Of a stretch of DNA of 64,000 nt, positions 9,331-19,535 are shown in pieces. Location: the NCBI RefSeq assembly GCF_029633865.1, contig NC_079213.1, positions 100,403,193 through 100,467,192 of the forward strand, written 5' to 3'. How positions within the stretch are numbered: the stretch's first letter is position 1; every line of letters starts with the position of its first letter. The stretch comes from Lampris incognitus (lineage: Eukaryota > Chordata > Actinopteri > Lampriformes > Lampridae). Under the pieces are notes generated by a model, which saw only the letters and a program-made list of their open reading frames with translations, was not told the origin of the DNA and searched no databases. A program made the translations under genes and the position numbers.

Positions 9331-9640
9331 AACTGTGTAGCAAGCCAGCGGGGGAAGGTGAGACCTTCCCCACTTTATTTATTTGTGTTGTTTTCTATTT
9401 TGGGCGGTATCCCCGGGGGGACCCCTGGTGAGCCCGGTAACGCCGCTGAAGACTAGTCAGGCTGAGCTAGTCAGGGCAGAAGATTCTGAGCTAGTGTAGG
9501 CAGCTAGAGAGGGCGAAAGACTTTGAGTTAGAAAAGGAGATACAGGTACGCTCAGGGCTTAGCATCCAAGGTAAATCAATAAAAATGGAATCACTAAAGA
9601 AAGAGAGGACCAAAGTGAAGACAGCGTTCACATCCTTAGA

Positions 9641-11349
9641 ATGGCAACAACCATGGTTCGAGTTGAGTGGAAATCATTTTCTGATGATGCAAAAAGGGTT
9701 CTTGCTGCAAATGATGACTATGAGGCTGGCTTGCTAGCTGAAGCGAACGATGACGCGGAGGCACTGGATGGGCAGCTCAAAGCAGACATAGAGAGAGTAA
9801 CCAGAGAGTGTGAGCTCAAAGTTGAAGAGGTGAGACGGGCAGTCAAGTCCAGCCTTTGGTCGAGATACACGGAGACCGAGCTAATATCTGCCATTGGACG
9901 GGCAGAAAGAAGCTATGAAAGCGCTGAAGGAGTCAGCCTGAAAGGAGTAACCTACAACAACGGTAAGGAGCAAAACGCACTCTTGGAAGGTCTCATTGCC
10001 AAGGCAGAAAATCTGCTGGCTGTCTGGGAAGAGTGGATCCCTGAAGGTGTTACGCGCGACATGAGTAAGCGGCTTCGGGTGCTGGAGGACAAGAGAAACG
10101 AGCTCTCGTCTCGTAATAATTCGGCAGGGCCAGGAAAAAGGAGGCTGATGAGATCGCCGAGACTGAGAAAAGAGCTGCCGAGGCCAGGCTAAAGGCTGCC
10201 GAAGTTAGCGCCGAGTCTGAGGAGAGGGCTGCGGAGGCCAGGAAAAAGGCTGCTGAAGCTCAGCAAAGGATGACAGAAGCTGCCGAAGAAGAGTGTGCTG
10301 AGCTAGCTAAGGCTCAGCGGAAAGCATGGGAGGAAGCACATAGCGCCAGTATGGCAAGCCTGGGAGCGGGAGGCGCGCAAGCAGCAGCCAAACCGAGAGT
10401 GCGCCTCCAACCAACAAGACTACCGACATTCAGCGGTTGCATGAGAGACTTCCATCAATGGTGAAGAGACTGGGAAAGTCTGCAGAGGCAGGGAGATCTG
10501 TCAGAGTCACCGGAAGTGAAAAAATTCCAGCTCCTAGACAGCGTGGAAGAAAAAATTGCCAAAGACCTCAGACTTTCGAGCTGCGATACTGCAGGACAAA
10601 TGTGCAGGGTCCTGGAGAACCGGTTTGGGAACAAGACTACCATCGCGATTCAGATAATCAGGGAGTTGGAGAAGTTTCCAGCGGTGAAAGGAAACCAACC
10701 AAGAAAGACAATTGATCTGATTCAAGCTGTGGAGAAGGCCCTGACTGATCTGACGGATCTCGGAAATACCGATGCCATAAAGAATCCGCTGGCAATGGAA
10801 ACTATAGAGAGCAAACTACCTGACAGTGTGAAGATGGACTGGCTCAAATTCGAAACCAAACCCGAGAACAGTGTCACCGCTGATGGTCGCTTTAATGCTC
10901 TCTTAAAGTTCCTAAAGGAGCAAGAAGCGGTTTTCGAAAGGCTGGAGCAGTTAAGAGTGTCAGAAGAGCCTGAGAAATCGAGCAAACCGGAAAGGAGGGC
11001 GTTCACAAGGGCCACAGGTAGGAATTTGGCAAAAGAAGAGTGCAGCGTGTGTGGAGATGAGAAACACGGAGGCAGGATCTTCTTCTGCGAGACGTTCAAA
11101 GGGATCAGCCTAGCCGAAAAGAAAGACGTCGTCGAAAGAAATGGAGCCTGCAGGAGATGCTTGGCATCCCATGGTGCGGATGGAGAATGTAGTAACAAGT
11201 TCCTCTGCAAGAAGAAGTGCTGCCAGAAAAGAGACGGCTCAGACCACCACTACCTCTTGTGCTCCGTGGAAGGAGGGCACAAAAGTGATGAGAAAAAGAG
11301 GGAAGAGCAAGAAGGGGGAAAGAGAGACACAAAGGCAGGAAGGCTCTGA
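9641..11349 (+). pseudogene. BEL/Pao gag, interrupted
   Basis: Gag is the capsid and nucleocapsid polyprotein. The first open frame (9641-10192) encodes a helical, coiled-coil-like domain (KVEEVRRAVKSSLWSRYTET region). A frameshift near 10115 moves the reading into the frame used for the rest of gag-pol, where an alanine- and glutamate-rich coiled coil (AAEARKKAAEAQQRM) follows. A TGA at 10462-10464 interrupts the capsid region (FSGCMRDFHQW). Downstream are capsid-like helices (NRFGNKTTIAIQIIRELEKF) and a cysteine/histidine-rich zinc-binding region at about 11040-11270 (ECSVCGDEKH, CRRCLASHGADGEC, KKKCC). A second TGA lies at 11347-11349. These breaks mean no full Gag is made. Confidence 0.8.
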
Positions 11350-14300
11350 AAAGAACAAGAGAAGGCCCTAGCTAATGTCTCCCCTGAAGTAGCGGAAAGG
11401 GTAATAAGGGCATTTACCAACAAGACAACAGCGTCAATGAGAGCGAGCACAAACGGTGATGGTCTCCTTGAAGAAAGGGGTTTGACAGAGCATCCAGTGC
11501 TTAGGATGATCATGGAGGTCAAAGCCAATGGAGGACAAACTATTGGGACCCTGATGGACCTTGCGTCTGACACTAATTACATTACCCACCAAGCCGCCAA
11601 CAGACTCCGACTGAAAAGAGAGAAGGTAATGCTGGTCGTACATGGAATTGGTGGAATGAAAGTAAGAGTCCAGACAAAAAGGTACTTGCTCAAAGTCAGA
11701 ATGTGGACTTCAGAGAATGAGTTGAGTCCCCACCAGATCGTCTGTTATGGACTGGACGAGATCGCACAAGCAGACCGTGTCGTTAGCCCGCGGCAGCTCA
11801 AGAAGTTCTTCCTGGAGGTCAAGACAGAGGAACTGGTCAGGCCAAAGAAAATTTAACTCTTAATCAGCCACCGAGAGGGTAGGCTTGCTCCGCAGCAGAT
11901 GAAGACAGTGGGAGACCTGGTGTTGTGGGACGGCCCACTGGGCAAGATTGTGGGGGGAGCACACCCTGATCTGTTCGAAGAGGTGAAGGTATCCATTCAC
12001 AACTCAAAGACACATTTTGCACGCTCAATGAGAGCAAAAGTGATCAAGGTCGAAGAGATTTCCAGAGAGCCAAATAGCTCCAGAGAGGAAACGCTGTTCC
12101 TGGAGCAAGAGAGTGGTGAGTAGATCAGGAACATGGCCACAACCAGCAAGGAAGTTCTTGAGTGGTGGAAATGGGACAGCATCGGAGCTGCCTGTGAGCC
12201 GAAGTGTGGAGGATGCCGGTGCGGGAAATGCCGGCCAGGGGGGAAGGAAATGACTCTAGCTGAAGGGAAGGAACTAGAAAAGATCAAGGAAGGCCTGACC
12301 TATGTGGCTACTGACGACCACAGTGACTCGCCGCACTGGAACGCGGGATACCCCTGGACTGAAGACCTGGCTTCACTTCCAAATAACAGGAAACTGGTGG
12401 AAGCGACATTCTTGAGAACCGAAAAGCGCCTCATGAAGGACCCATTGTGGAGAGCTGCTTACGCAGCCCAAGTACACGAGATGGTGGAAAGAGGAGCAGC
12501 CATCGAGTTAAAGAAGGACACAATCAACAGTTGGAGAGGGCCAGTTTGGTACATAAGTCACCTAATCGCACCGAACCCTCACTCTGTCACCACGCCAGTG
12601 CGGCTCGTCTGGAACAGTAGCCAAGAGTTCAAAGGGACGAGCATGAACAACATCCTGCTGAAGGGTCCGGATGTGCTAAACCCAATCCGGGCGGTTCTGC
12701 TCACATTCAGAGCAGGAGAGCATGCGGCCATAGGAGACATCAAGAAGATGTACAATTCTGTGTGGCTGAACGAAAGAGAGGTTCACCTTCATCAGTTCCT
12801 CTGGAGGGACTCACTCGAGGAAGAGATCAGAGACTTCGCTATCACTCGGGTCAATATTGGAGACAGGCCAGCGGGATGCATAGCGCAGTTGGCCATGAGG
12901 GAAACCGCGAGACTGCCCAGGTTCTCTCACATGAGCGACGAGAGAAGAGAGCTTGAAGAGGAAAGCTATTTGGACGACATCTTCACGTCCCACAATGACC
13001 CAGGGAAGCTGGACAAGATCACAAGAGGAGTGGAGGAGATACTCTGGGCCGGAGGCTTCTCACTCAAACCGTGGGTTCGGTCTGGTCAAAGTGGGAGGTG
13101 CGAGGGTAGTCAGGTTGGGCAAGCTGTTAAAAGCCCAAGTCCAGAGTCCGGAACCCTGGTGTTGCCCAACCAGCTAGGGCAGGAAGACAACAAGGCTCTT
13201 GGTGTTGGATACTACGTGGACAGCGACAGACTCTTCCTGATGGTTTCAATCAACTTCTCCAAAAGAAAGCAGAAGATGAGGACGGGGGTCGACCTCTCAG
13301 AGAAGGAGATCAAGGAGAAAACGCTAAACCCTCAGACCAGACGGGAGCTCCTAAGCCAGGTAGCAGGGCTCTACGACCCTGTTGGTGTAGCTACCCCGGC
13401 CAAAGAGAGAGGGGCCATCTTGGTAAGGAGAGCCTTCCAGGAGACTGGGGGAGGAGACTCCAAGAAAGACACGTGGGACAGTCCCCTTCTGACAGACCTC
13501 TGGGCAGATGCCATCAAGCTTTTTGAAGAGTATGTGCGGCTTCGTCAAATCAGTTTCGAAAGGAGCCTTACTTTTCCTGGATGGAGGGGGAGGCCGTGGG
13601 GCATCACGTTTTCAGATGGGAGTGATGATGCCTTCGGAGCTGTTCTGTACCTGAGGTGGGAGACGTCTACAGAGGCGGACATCTGCCTTGTTGAGTCAAA
13701 GGCCAAGCTGGCGCCCCTTGACCAGAAGGGCGACGTGGTCAAAGCAGAGTTCTGCGGCGCTGTCTTCGCTGCCAGGCTGAGAGGGTTCTGGGAGAGGCAG
13801 GGTCGACTTGAGGTGGAGAGATGGTTCCACTTCGTAGACAGCCAGACTATCCTGGGAGCTATCCAGAGGGAGAGTTACGGGTATCAGACGTTATTCGCGA
13901 ACAGGGTCGGGGAGTTTCAGAAGGCTGGGCCAGTAGTTGACTGGTGGTGGATCTCAGGAGATCTGAACGTCGCCGACCTTATCACCCGAGGAGGTCCTCA
14001 AGAAGACCTGGGTGAGGGCTCCATTTGGCAAAAGGGTCCTGAGTTCCAAGTGAGGCCGGTAGAAGAGTGTCCCATGGAGTCCACGGCGGAGGTGGCGGCC
14101 AGCACCAGAGAGGCTGTGAGTAAGCTCCAGCAGAGGGCATTCACAGTGGCTTTCACTAGAGCCCAGTGGAAGAAGACGGCAAATCCTGTCCAGGGGCCTC
14201 TGGATGGAACTGACGAGGCTCCTGTGCACACGGTGAAGGAGGAAGAGTCGACCTCCGCTGAGATTGAAAACAAGGAGAGGCTCTGGGGCGTGGCTATCAT

Positions 14301-14379
14301 TGATCTGGTTGAGCCTGAAAAGTTCAGTAGCTTGGCCAAGCTCTGTGGGGTGATCGGTTGGGTTCGCCGAGCTGTTTAG
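11350..14379 (+). pseudogene. BEL/Pao pol: protease, reverse transcriptase, RNase H
   Basis: This continues gag in the same frame, broken by stops at 11854-11856 and 12121-12123; the stretch 12133-14379 is open for 748 codons. The order is: a DUF1758/A17-type aspartic protease (TLMDLASDTNYITHQAA, about 11550), the BEL-type pre-RT region (WRGPVWYISHLI), reverse transcriptase with VRLVWNSSQEFKG, GDIKKMYN and the YLDD box (SYLDDIF, about 12970), then RNase H (TFSDGSDDAFGAVLYLRW, VVKAEFCGAVFAARL, FVDSQTILGAI). The protease D is followed by L-A rather than S/T-G. The family normally has one long Gag-Pol frame, so the internal stops are decay. The frame ends at 14377-14379, before the integrase. 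Confidence 0.85.
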
Positions 14380-14431
14380 AGACGGATGATTCGCGGGAGA
14401 GCCATGGAGAGAGCAGCACTCGAGAGAGAAG

Positions 14432-14725
14432 GTGGGCAAGCCAGTTCTCGATGTGGGGGAGGTCAGAGCTGCCTTTTGGGACCTATGCTTGGCAGCCCAA
14501 GAGGGGGTAGCTTTCCCTGAGTCTGCATTGAACAGGCTTGTAGTCGTCAGAGAAGAGATGTCAGGACTACTGTTGTGCTATGGAAGGGTCCAGACCACAG
14601 GAGAGACAGGAGTGCCGCTGGTTCCGTATGGAGCATGGATGAGCACCCTGCTGACAGCGAGCGACCCTGTGATGCTGGCCGTGCCTCTTCGGGGGGACCT
14701 GGCTCCGGGGTCGTTAAAGACTTAA
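14432..14725 (+). pseudogene. BEL/Pao pol remnant leading into the integrase region
   Basis: In a frame shifted from the preceding pol ORF, this 97-codon stretch reads LNRLVVVREEMSGLLLCYGR and GVPLVPYGAWMSTLL. That resembles the segment just before the HHCC zinc finger of BEL integrases. After MSTLL the text jumps to a C-terminal-looking, basic tail (about 14670-14790). The HHCC finger, the DDE integrase core and everything between are missing, so an internal deletion removed them. This copy cannot supply its own integrase. Confidence 0.65.
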
Positions 14726-14827
14726 AGAAGAAATTAAAGAGTTGACCGAAGAAACACCACCAAAGAGAAAGCGGTGGTTATTAGTGTGGTCTCCTTAGGT
14801 CTAGAGTCCAGTAGACCAAGTGGGAGG

Positions 14828-15407
14828 TGTGTTACTTTCTATGGGGTGGTTGGATTTGAGTTGTGTTTAGTCAGAGATTTTTGTTTAGTTTAAGTACAAA
14901 CTTGTGAAAGTTATTTCGTTTACATGTAGTTAAATTGTAACATTGTTTGAATTGTTAGTTACATAAGTGAATCTGAGTATTGATAATAATAATGAGATTT
15001 ATTCCAGTTCCGATTGTATGTGATTTCTGTGTGCTTGATAAGGACTTTTATTGCGAAATTCTATTGGCGAGAAATGCGTGCATCCGGGGTCTCAGTTAGG
15101 GAGCTGCTGTGATTGGCTGATTTACGTTCTGGGGGTGACGTCAAGAAAGTTAATACAGCTTCAGAGCGGGGACTCTTTATCATGACTGGACGAGGACGGA
15201 CTGGTGAGTGATTAGAAGAGTGAGTGAGTTATATTGTGTGTTAGCTTTGAGTTGAGGGTACTTGAATGATGTATGTTTGTATTTTGTGTGTTTTCTTTTT
15301 CAAGGTTCGTAACCTGTTGGTTAAAAATAAAGAAATTTTCGACCATAGAGTGACGTCCTGTTCATCCTCGCCTCAGCTGCGGGGCTTGTTTGAGAGTTAG
15401 CAGCACA
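14828..15407 (+). repeat. BEL/Pao 3' LTR
   Basis: Direct repeat of 8250-8829, same length (580 bp). It is preceded by the purine tract AGTGGGAGG and followed by the AGCAG target duplication. Confidence 0.92.
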
Positions 15408-16970
15408 AGCAGCACCTACCTCTCATCTGCCAGTCAGAATGAAATGATGAGTGTTGTTCCCAAGAGGTAACTGTAACTATTGTCAGAGAGATGAGGGAAT
15501 CAAAGATGTACGCCATTATGGCTGATGATGCCAAAGATGGCAAGACAGAACAGTTGGCACTGTGTGAGGTATGTGTCTATGGAGGGTAGAGTGAAGGAGA
15601 GGTTCCTAGCCCTTACAGAGATGACATATTTTGATACTATATCAATAACCGCTGCCATTGAGAATCAACTGGTAGAGAAAGGAATTGATTAGTTGAAGTG
15701 TGTGGCACAAACTTATGATGGGGCAGCAGTCATGAGTGGGGCAGTGGGGGGGTGTGCAAGCCCATTTTTGAAAGCAGCACCCTGAAGCAATATATGTGCA
15801 TTGTTATGCACATGAGTTGAATCTTGTCTTGTGTCACACATGCAGAGCGGTTTCTGAGGCCACAGAGTTTTTTGACATGCTGGCAAATGTCCATTCTTTT
15901 TTTAGCATCTCGCTTGTTAACCACCATACGTTTGTAGACACTCAAAGGAAGTTAGGATTGCAGCCAAGTGAGTTTGTGCAGTTGTCAAACACATGTTGGG
16001 CATGCCACCTTTGTTCAGTAAATGCAGTGCTTGACAATTTCTGTGCCATCAGTGAGTGCCTCTCTACCATCAACGCACCTATGGCAGTGGGATTGAAGGC
16101 AAAACTCAGTAAATTCTCCTCGGTGTATTTGTTGTTCGTATTCCAGGCTCACCTGTCTGTAACAGCATGTTTACACAGATGCCTAAAGAAGGAGACCATT
16201 GATTTTTACCAAGCAGTGACATACGAAGATGCAGTGATTGACTCCCTTAAGGAGAAACGCAGTGATGCCACTGTTGCAGTTCTTCATCCCAGAACAAAGG
16301 CCTTATTTGAGGCTAACCAGATAGCAGTCCCAGAGCCATCTTCTGGACAGAGGTGCAAGACAAAGCAAATGGATGGATTTGTTTTTGAGTTAACTTTTGG
16401 GGCAGATAGTGAAGTCAGTGGTTCTTCTGAGTCAGAAGAACTAAAAGGAAATTGTTATTTCCTTGTCTGGACAGAATGATCTCTGAACTTGAGAAGCATT
16501 TTGCTGATGTGAATGAAGAATTGCTTAATGGAATTCAGGCGTGCAGTCCAACATCAGACCACTTCTTGTCTGAGCCACCTTTGTCAGAACTGGCAATGCA
16601 TTATCGTATTGACCTTAAGTCAGAGGAAGTGATGGTTGCCAAAAACTATCTGAGGTGCAAGAGAGACGCTGGTGCTGTTCAAGACATGCTCACCATGTAC
16701 AACCTTGCTGGATTCAGATATGTTCCCTTCGTTGAAAGCTATTATTCAGGGTGCCTCGACCATACCAGTTAGCAGCTGTTGCTGCAAAAGTTCTTTTAGC
16801 GCCTTGCGTCTGCTCCATACCTGGCTCAGGAGGACCGTGGGTCAAAGTAGACTCCAGCAGCTGGCTGTGGTGTCATTCGAGAAGGAGGTGCTTGAGAGAG
16901 TCAGTCACCAAAATGTGATTGATAGATTTGCCACCCTCAAGGTGAGGAGACACAGCTTAATTCTTAAGTG
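15408..16970 (+). pseudogene. hAT/ZMYM1-like transposase, 3' part
   Basis: This continues the interrupted gene. About 15610-15795 reads a degraded catalytic region (YDGAAVMSGAVGGVQA). From 15796 the ORF reads HCYAHELNLVLCHTC, a hallmark of the RNase H-like domain of hAT/ZMYM1-type transposases, then helices leading to the C-terminus. A frameshift near 16470 is followed by NYLRCKRDAGAVQDM. A C-terminal hAT dimerisation-like stretch reads SSFSALRLLHTWLRRTVGQS (about 16790-16850). Several stops (15480s, 15690, 15765) and at least two frameshifts make it a pseudogene. The domain order matches ZMYM1-like host genes as well as hAT elements; I favour a transposon copy because there are no introns. 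Confidence 0.75.
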
Positions 16971-17156
16971 ACATTGTACTTTAGGCTAAGATGGGTTGGG
17001 TTTTGGGGTGAATTGAGCCAATGTTAAAACAATCTTTATTCATTCAATAATTATACATGCTGTCAATATTTGCAATTCTGTATAACTGAAAACTCTTATA
17101 AATAAATTACAAAAAAAGTTGTTAGAAGTTGTTAAAAGATAAAAGTAATGTAAAGT

Positions 17157-17885
17157 TGTCTTCCTTCAACTTCCACCATTTGATACTTGGCTCTGCCTTC
17201 ACTTGCTCCCTCTTCTTGAGCTCCAAAATCATCCTACAGACCACCATCTGATGCTGCCTAGCTACATTCTCCCCTGTCACCACCTTGCAGTCTCCAGTCC
17301 CTTTCAGATTGTGCCCCCTATAGTCAACGTGTGCACTTTCCTCCACTCTTATACATCACCCTGTGTTCCTCCCTCTTCTTGAAATATGTATTCACCACAG
17401 ACATTTCCATCCTTTTTGCAAAATCCACCACCATCTGTCCTTCCACATTCCTCTCCTTGACCCATACCCACCCATCACCTCTTCCCTTCACCAACATGCC
17501 CATTGACGTCCGCCCAATTCACCGCTCTTTCCTTCATGGGTACACCACTCTCCTCACCTCTCCACCACTTCATCCAACTCACTCCAGAAATTTTCCTTCT
17601 CTTCCATCTCACACCCAACTTGCAGGGCATAACTTTCATCCTCACCCCTTCGATTTCCAGCTTCATACTCATCACTCTGTCTGACACTCTATTCACCTCC
17701 AGCACACTCTTGACATACTCTTCCTTCAGAATTACCCCTACCCCATTTCTCCTCCCATTCACACCATGGTAGAAGAGTTTGAACCCACCTCCGATACTCC
17801 TGGCCTTACTCCCCTTCCACCTGGCCTCTTGCACACACAGTATACCTACCTTTCTTCCTTCCATCATATCAGTCAGCTCTCTTCC
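17157..17885 (-). pseudogene. RTE LINE fragment (endonuclease domain)
   Basis: The minus strand from about 17885 reads ...KVGILCVQEARWKGSKARS and GGGFKLFYHGVNG, matching the apurinic-type endonuclease domain of the three longer RTE copies (20028, 49574, 55921). It ends near 17157, so it is truncated at both ends and has several frameshifts. It has the opposite orientation to the other copies. Confidence 0.85.
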
Positions 17886-17895
17886 TACTACACGA

Positions 17896-17966
17896 AACTA
17901 CTACATGACGTTGTGTTATCTGTCTGGTAGCAACTACTACATGACCTTGTGTTATCTGTCTGGTAG
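17896..17966. repeat. 36-bp tandem duplication
   Basis: Two nearly identical units (AACTACTACATGACSTTGTG...CTGTCTGGTAG) at 17896-17931 and 17932-17966 abut the RTE fragment. They differ at one internal position. Nothing else is encoded. Confidence 0.7.
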
Positions 17967-18009
17967 TGTGACTGTGTATGTCAATAACATACGAAATCTT
18001 TGACTATAA

Positions 18010-18460
18010 GCTTTTAGGCCTAGCTAGAGGGCAAATGTTTCAAAAGAAAACTAGCAGATTGCTTAAAAATGTGCCCTCAACTTTTAGCCAGGAGAGAACA
18101 TCATGCATACCCTCAACACTTGCACTGGATGAACAGTGAAGAGCTAGATGTGCAGCTTCGTTCTGCACAAGTTGAAGCTTGTGCAGATCTCTTTTGTTGC
18201 AATTGACCAAACAACCGAACAATAGTAAAGATGAGACAAAACCAGCACATATAACCTGTCTAATTGCGTGATCAGTCAGGGAAAAAAAGCACACCTCCTA
18301 ATAACAGACACTGCCCTTCCCATTTTAGCAACAAACTTATAAATAGACCAGTTTGTCCAGGGTGACACCTTAAAGCTTCACTACATGGACCTGCTCTAGG
18401 GCTATATCCTTGGGAGAGTAGAAACTCACTTCTCAATGCATAATTCGAACCAAAGATAAC
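18010..18460 (-). pseudogene. LINE ORF2 C-terminal region, outer element of the nest
   Basis: The minus strand reads LKWEGQC-like then FFSLTDHAIRQVICAGFVSS, NKRDLHKLQLVQNEAAHLAL and MHDVLSWLKVEG. This is the thumb/C-terminal region of a CR1/Jockey-superfamily type reverse transcriptase (the family pattern is LQLVQNRAARLAL...SWLKVEERL). The element continues upstream beyond the Penelope insertion (19484-19535, VYNWAENNKLVLNVSKT) and at 24175-24480, where RT motifs A and C are read. It is old, frameshifted and broken into three parts. The exact clade is undetermined. Confidence 0.65.
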
Positions 18461-18517
18461 TTTGTTTTAGATATCCAAAGGAATTGAGTCAAGTGCAACT
18501 GGACTTGGTATATATCC

Positions 18518-18568
18518 GTGAAGACGTTTCGCCTCTCATCCAAGAGGCTTCATCAGTTCGTGCCTTTC
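18518..18568 (-). ncRNA. Hammerhead ribozyme core, left terminal repeat
   Basis: On the minus strand the conserved boxes are CTGATGA (18550-18556) and GAAA (18527-18530). They are separated by a hairpin AGCCTCTTGGATGAGAGGC whose ends pair (GCCTCT with AGAGGC) as stem II. After GAAA comes CGTC: ACGU would form a minimal stem III and C the cleavage position. GAA before the core can pair with TTC after it to start stem I. Penelope-like elements are known to carry such minimal hammerheads, which act best as dimers. All core residues visible here are canonical. Confidence 0.72.
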
Positions 18569-18639
18569 TGACTAGAGCAAGCTAGTCTGACTGGCTGGTG
18601 ATGAAACTCAGATATTTAACCTCTTTGGAGTCGTTATTA

Positions 18640-19056
18640 GAGCTAGTGGTGGTAGTGGTTGTTTGGTTTCGCCTATGTATAGGTCAGTGCACTGACCTAT
18701 ACAGAAGGAGTTACATAGGAGAAACCAAACAACCACTACAGAATCGGATGGCCCAACACAGAAGGCAAAACTCCTCAGGACAAGACTCAGCAGTCTATCT
18801 ACACCTAAAGCAGAAGACACACTCCTTCGAGGACAGCAACATACACATTTTGGACAGGGAAGATAGATGGTTTGAACGAGGGGTGAAGGAAGCCATCTAT
18901 GCGAAACTGGAAAAACCATCCCTCAACAGAGGAGGAGGTCTGCGACACCACCTATCTCCCACTTACAATGCCGTCCTTTCATCTCTACCCAGGAGACTTA
19001 AGAAGCTTAGCCTCCAAGAACAACAGTCGGTCACTAACGGCTCCAACGACTCATGA
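18640..19056 (+). pseudogene. Penelope-like GIY-YIG endonuclease domain fragment
   Basis: The frame reads YIGETKQPLQNRMAQHRR, VYLHLKQKTHSFEDSNIHIL, DREDRWFERGVKEAIYAKLE and SLNRGGGLRHHLSPTYNAVL. This is the C-terminal endonuclease of Penelope-like elements, which nicks target DNA for retrotransposition; the YIG, R, W/FERG and N positions of the fold are present. The N-terminal part of the ORF is disturbed by a hairpin duplication at 18652-18739 that repeats the GQCTDLY segment in both orientations. Without a reverse transcriptase this copy is inactive. The frame stops at 19054-19056. Confidence 0.82.
18652..18739. repeat. 88-nt hairpin inside the GIY-YIG gene
   Basis: GTAGTGGTTGTTTGGTTTC (18652-18670) is the exact complement of 18721-18739, and a 24-bp perfect palindrome (18678-18701) sits between them. 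The minus strand of the same stretch also reads CTDLYIGETKQPL, so a piece of the coding region was copied in inverted form. Confidence 0.75.
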
Positions 19057-19339
19057 CCACTGAATGGATCACTAACGAAGTCGAAACTAACACCCCCAAT
19101 GACCGTTGCTGCTAAACATCGGATCACAAAGAGCCATGCACATCAATAGCTCTGATAACGACGGGTGTGGCTAAACATAGGAACACAAAAGAGCCACACA
19201 ATATCTCTGATAACGACGGGCGTTACTAAACATTGGAACACAAAGGGCCATGGACATCAATAGCTCTGATAACGACTCCAAAGAGGTTAAATATCTTGAG
19301 TTTCATCACCAGCCAGTCAGACTAGCTTGGTCTAGTCAG

Positions 19340-19392
19340 AAAGGCACGAACTGATAAAGCCTCTTGGATGAGAGGCGAAACGTCTTCACAGA
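19340..19392 (+). ncRNA. Hammerhead-like core, right terminal repeat, one core change
   Basis: On the plus strand the pattern of the left copy recurs: CTGATAA (19351-19357), the same stem II hairpin, then GAAA (19377-19380) and CGTC. The core box reads CTGATAA rather than CTGATGA, changing the residue that corresponds to G8, part of the catalytic site. This copy is therefore expected to be inactive or very weak. Confidence 0.65.
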
Positions 19393-19535
19393 TATATACC
19401 AAGTCCAGTTGCACTTGATTCAATTCCTTTGGATAACCATGACCTGGATGAATGAGAACATTCACAGACATTTGTTTTAGATACATTTAGTACAAGCTTA
19501 TTATTTTCCGCCCAATTATACACACATTCAAGTTC

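Larger units (their letters stand above)
8250..15407 (+). mobile_element. BEL/Pao LTR retrotransposon with deleted integrase
   Basis: A 7,158-bp element with two 580-bp LTRs, each starting TGTGTTACTTTC and ending GCAGCACA. A 5-bp target duplication AGCAG (8245-8249 and 15408-15412) flanks it, as is usual for BEL/Pao. The order is LTR, GCTAGC-rich leader, gag, protease, reverse transcriptase, RNase H, a remnant of the integrase region, a purine-rich tract (about 14819-14827, AGTGGGAGG), LTR. By eye the LTRs differ at about eight positions, which suggests a fairly recent insertion. The gag-pol frame has several stops and the integrase core is missing, so it is non-autonomous. It landed inside the hAT-like gene. 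Confidence 0.9.
18474..19470 (+). mobile_element. Penelope-like element, short copy with inverted terminal regions
   Basis: Flanked by a 13-bp target duplication TTTGTTTTAGATA (18461-18473 and 19471-19483). The left ~165 bases (18474-18636) are the inverted complement of 19270-19440. Both carry the sequence around GATGAGAGGCGAAACGTCTTC that is typical of Penelope-like element terminal repeats and matches a hammerhead ribozyme core. A GIY-YIG endonuclease fragment lies between them; the reverse transcriptase is absent. It inserted into a minus-strand LINE. Short, 5'-truncated copies with one inverted terminal repeat are usual for this class. Confidence 0.82.

Noticed and set aside
10722..11573. 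Long minus-strand ORFs opposite BEL gag
   Set aside because: They are shadows of the gag frame on the other strand; the plus strand carries the recognisable zinc-binding and protease motifs.
15796..16772. A functional host ZMYM1-like gene
   Set aside because: Stops, frameshifts and the BEL insertion disrupt the frame, and no introns are seen; it is a decayed transposase copy.
17331..17772. Plus-strand ORFs rich in proline, serine and leucine
   Set aside because: They are antisense of the RTE endonuclease fragment; similar shadows occur opposite every RTE copy.
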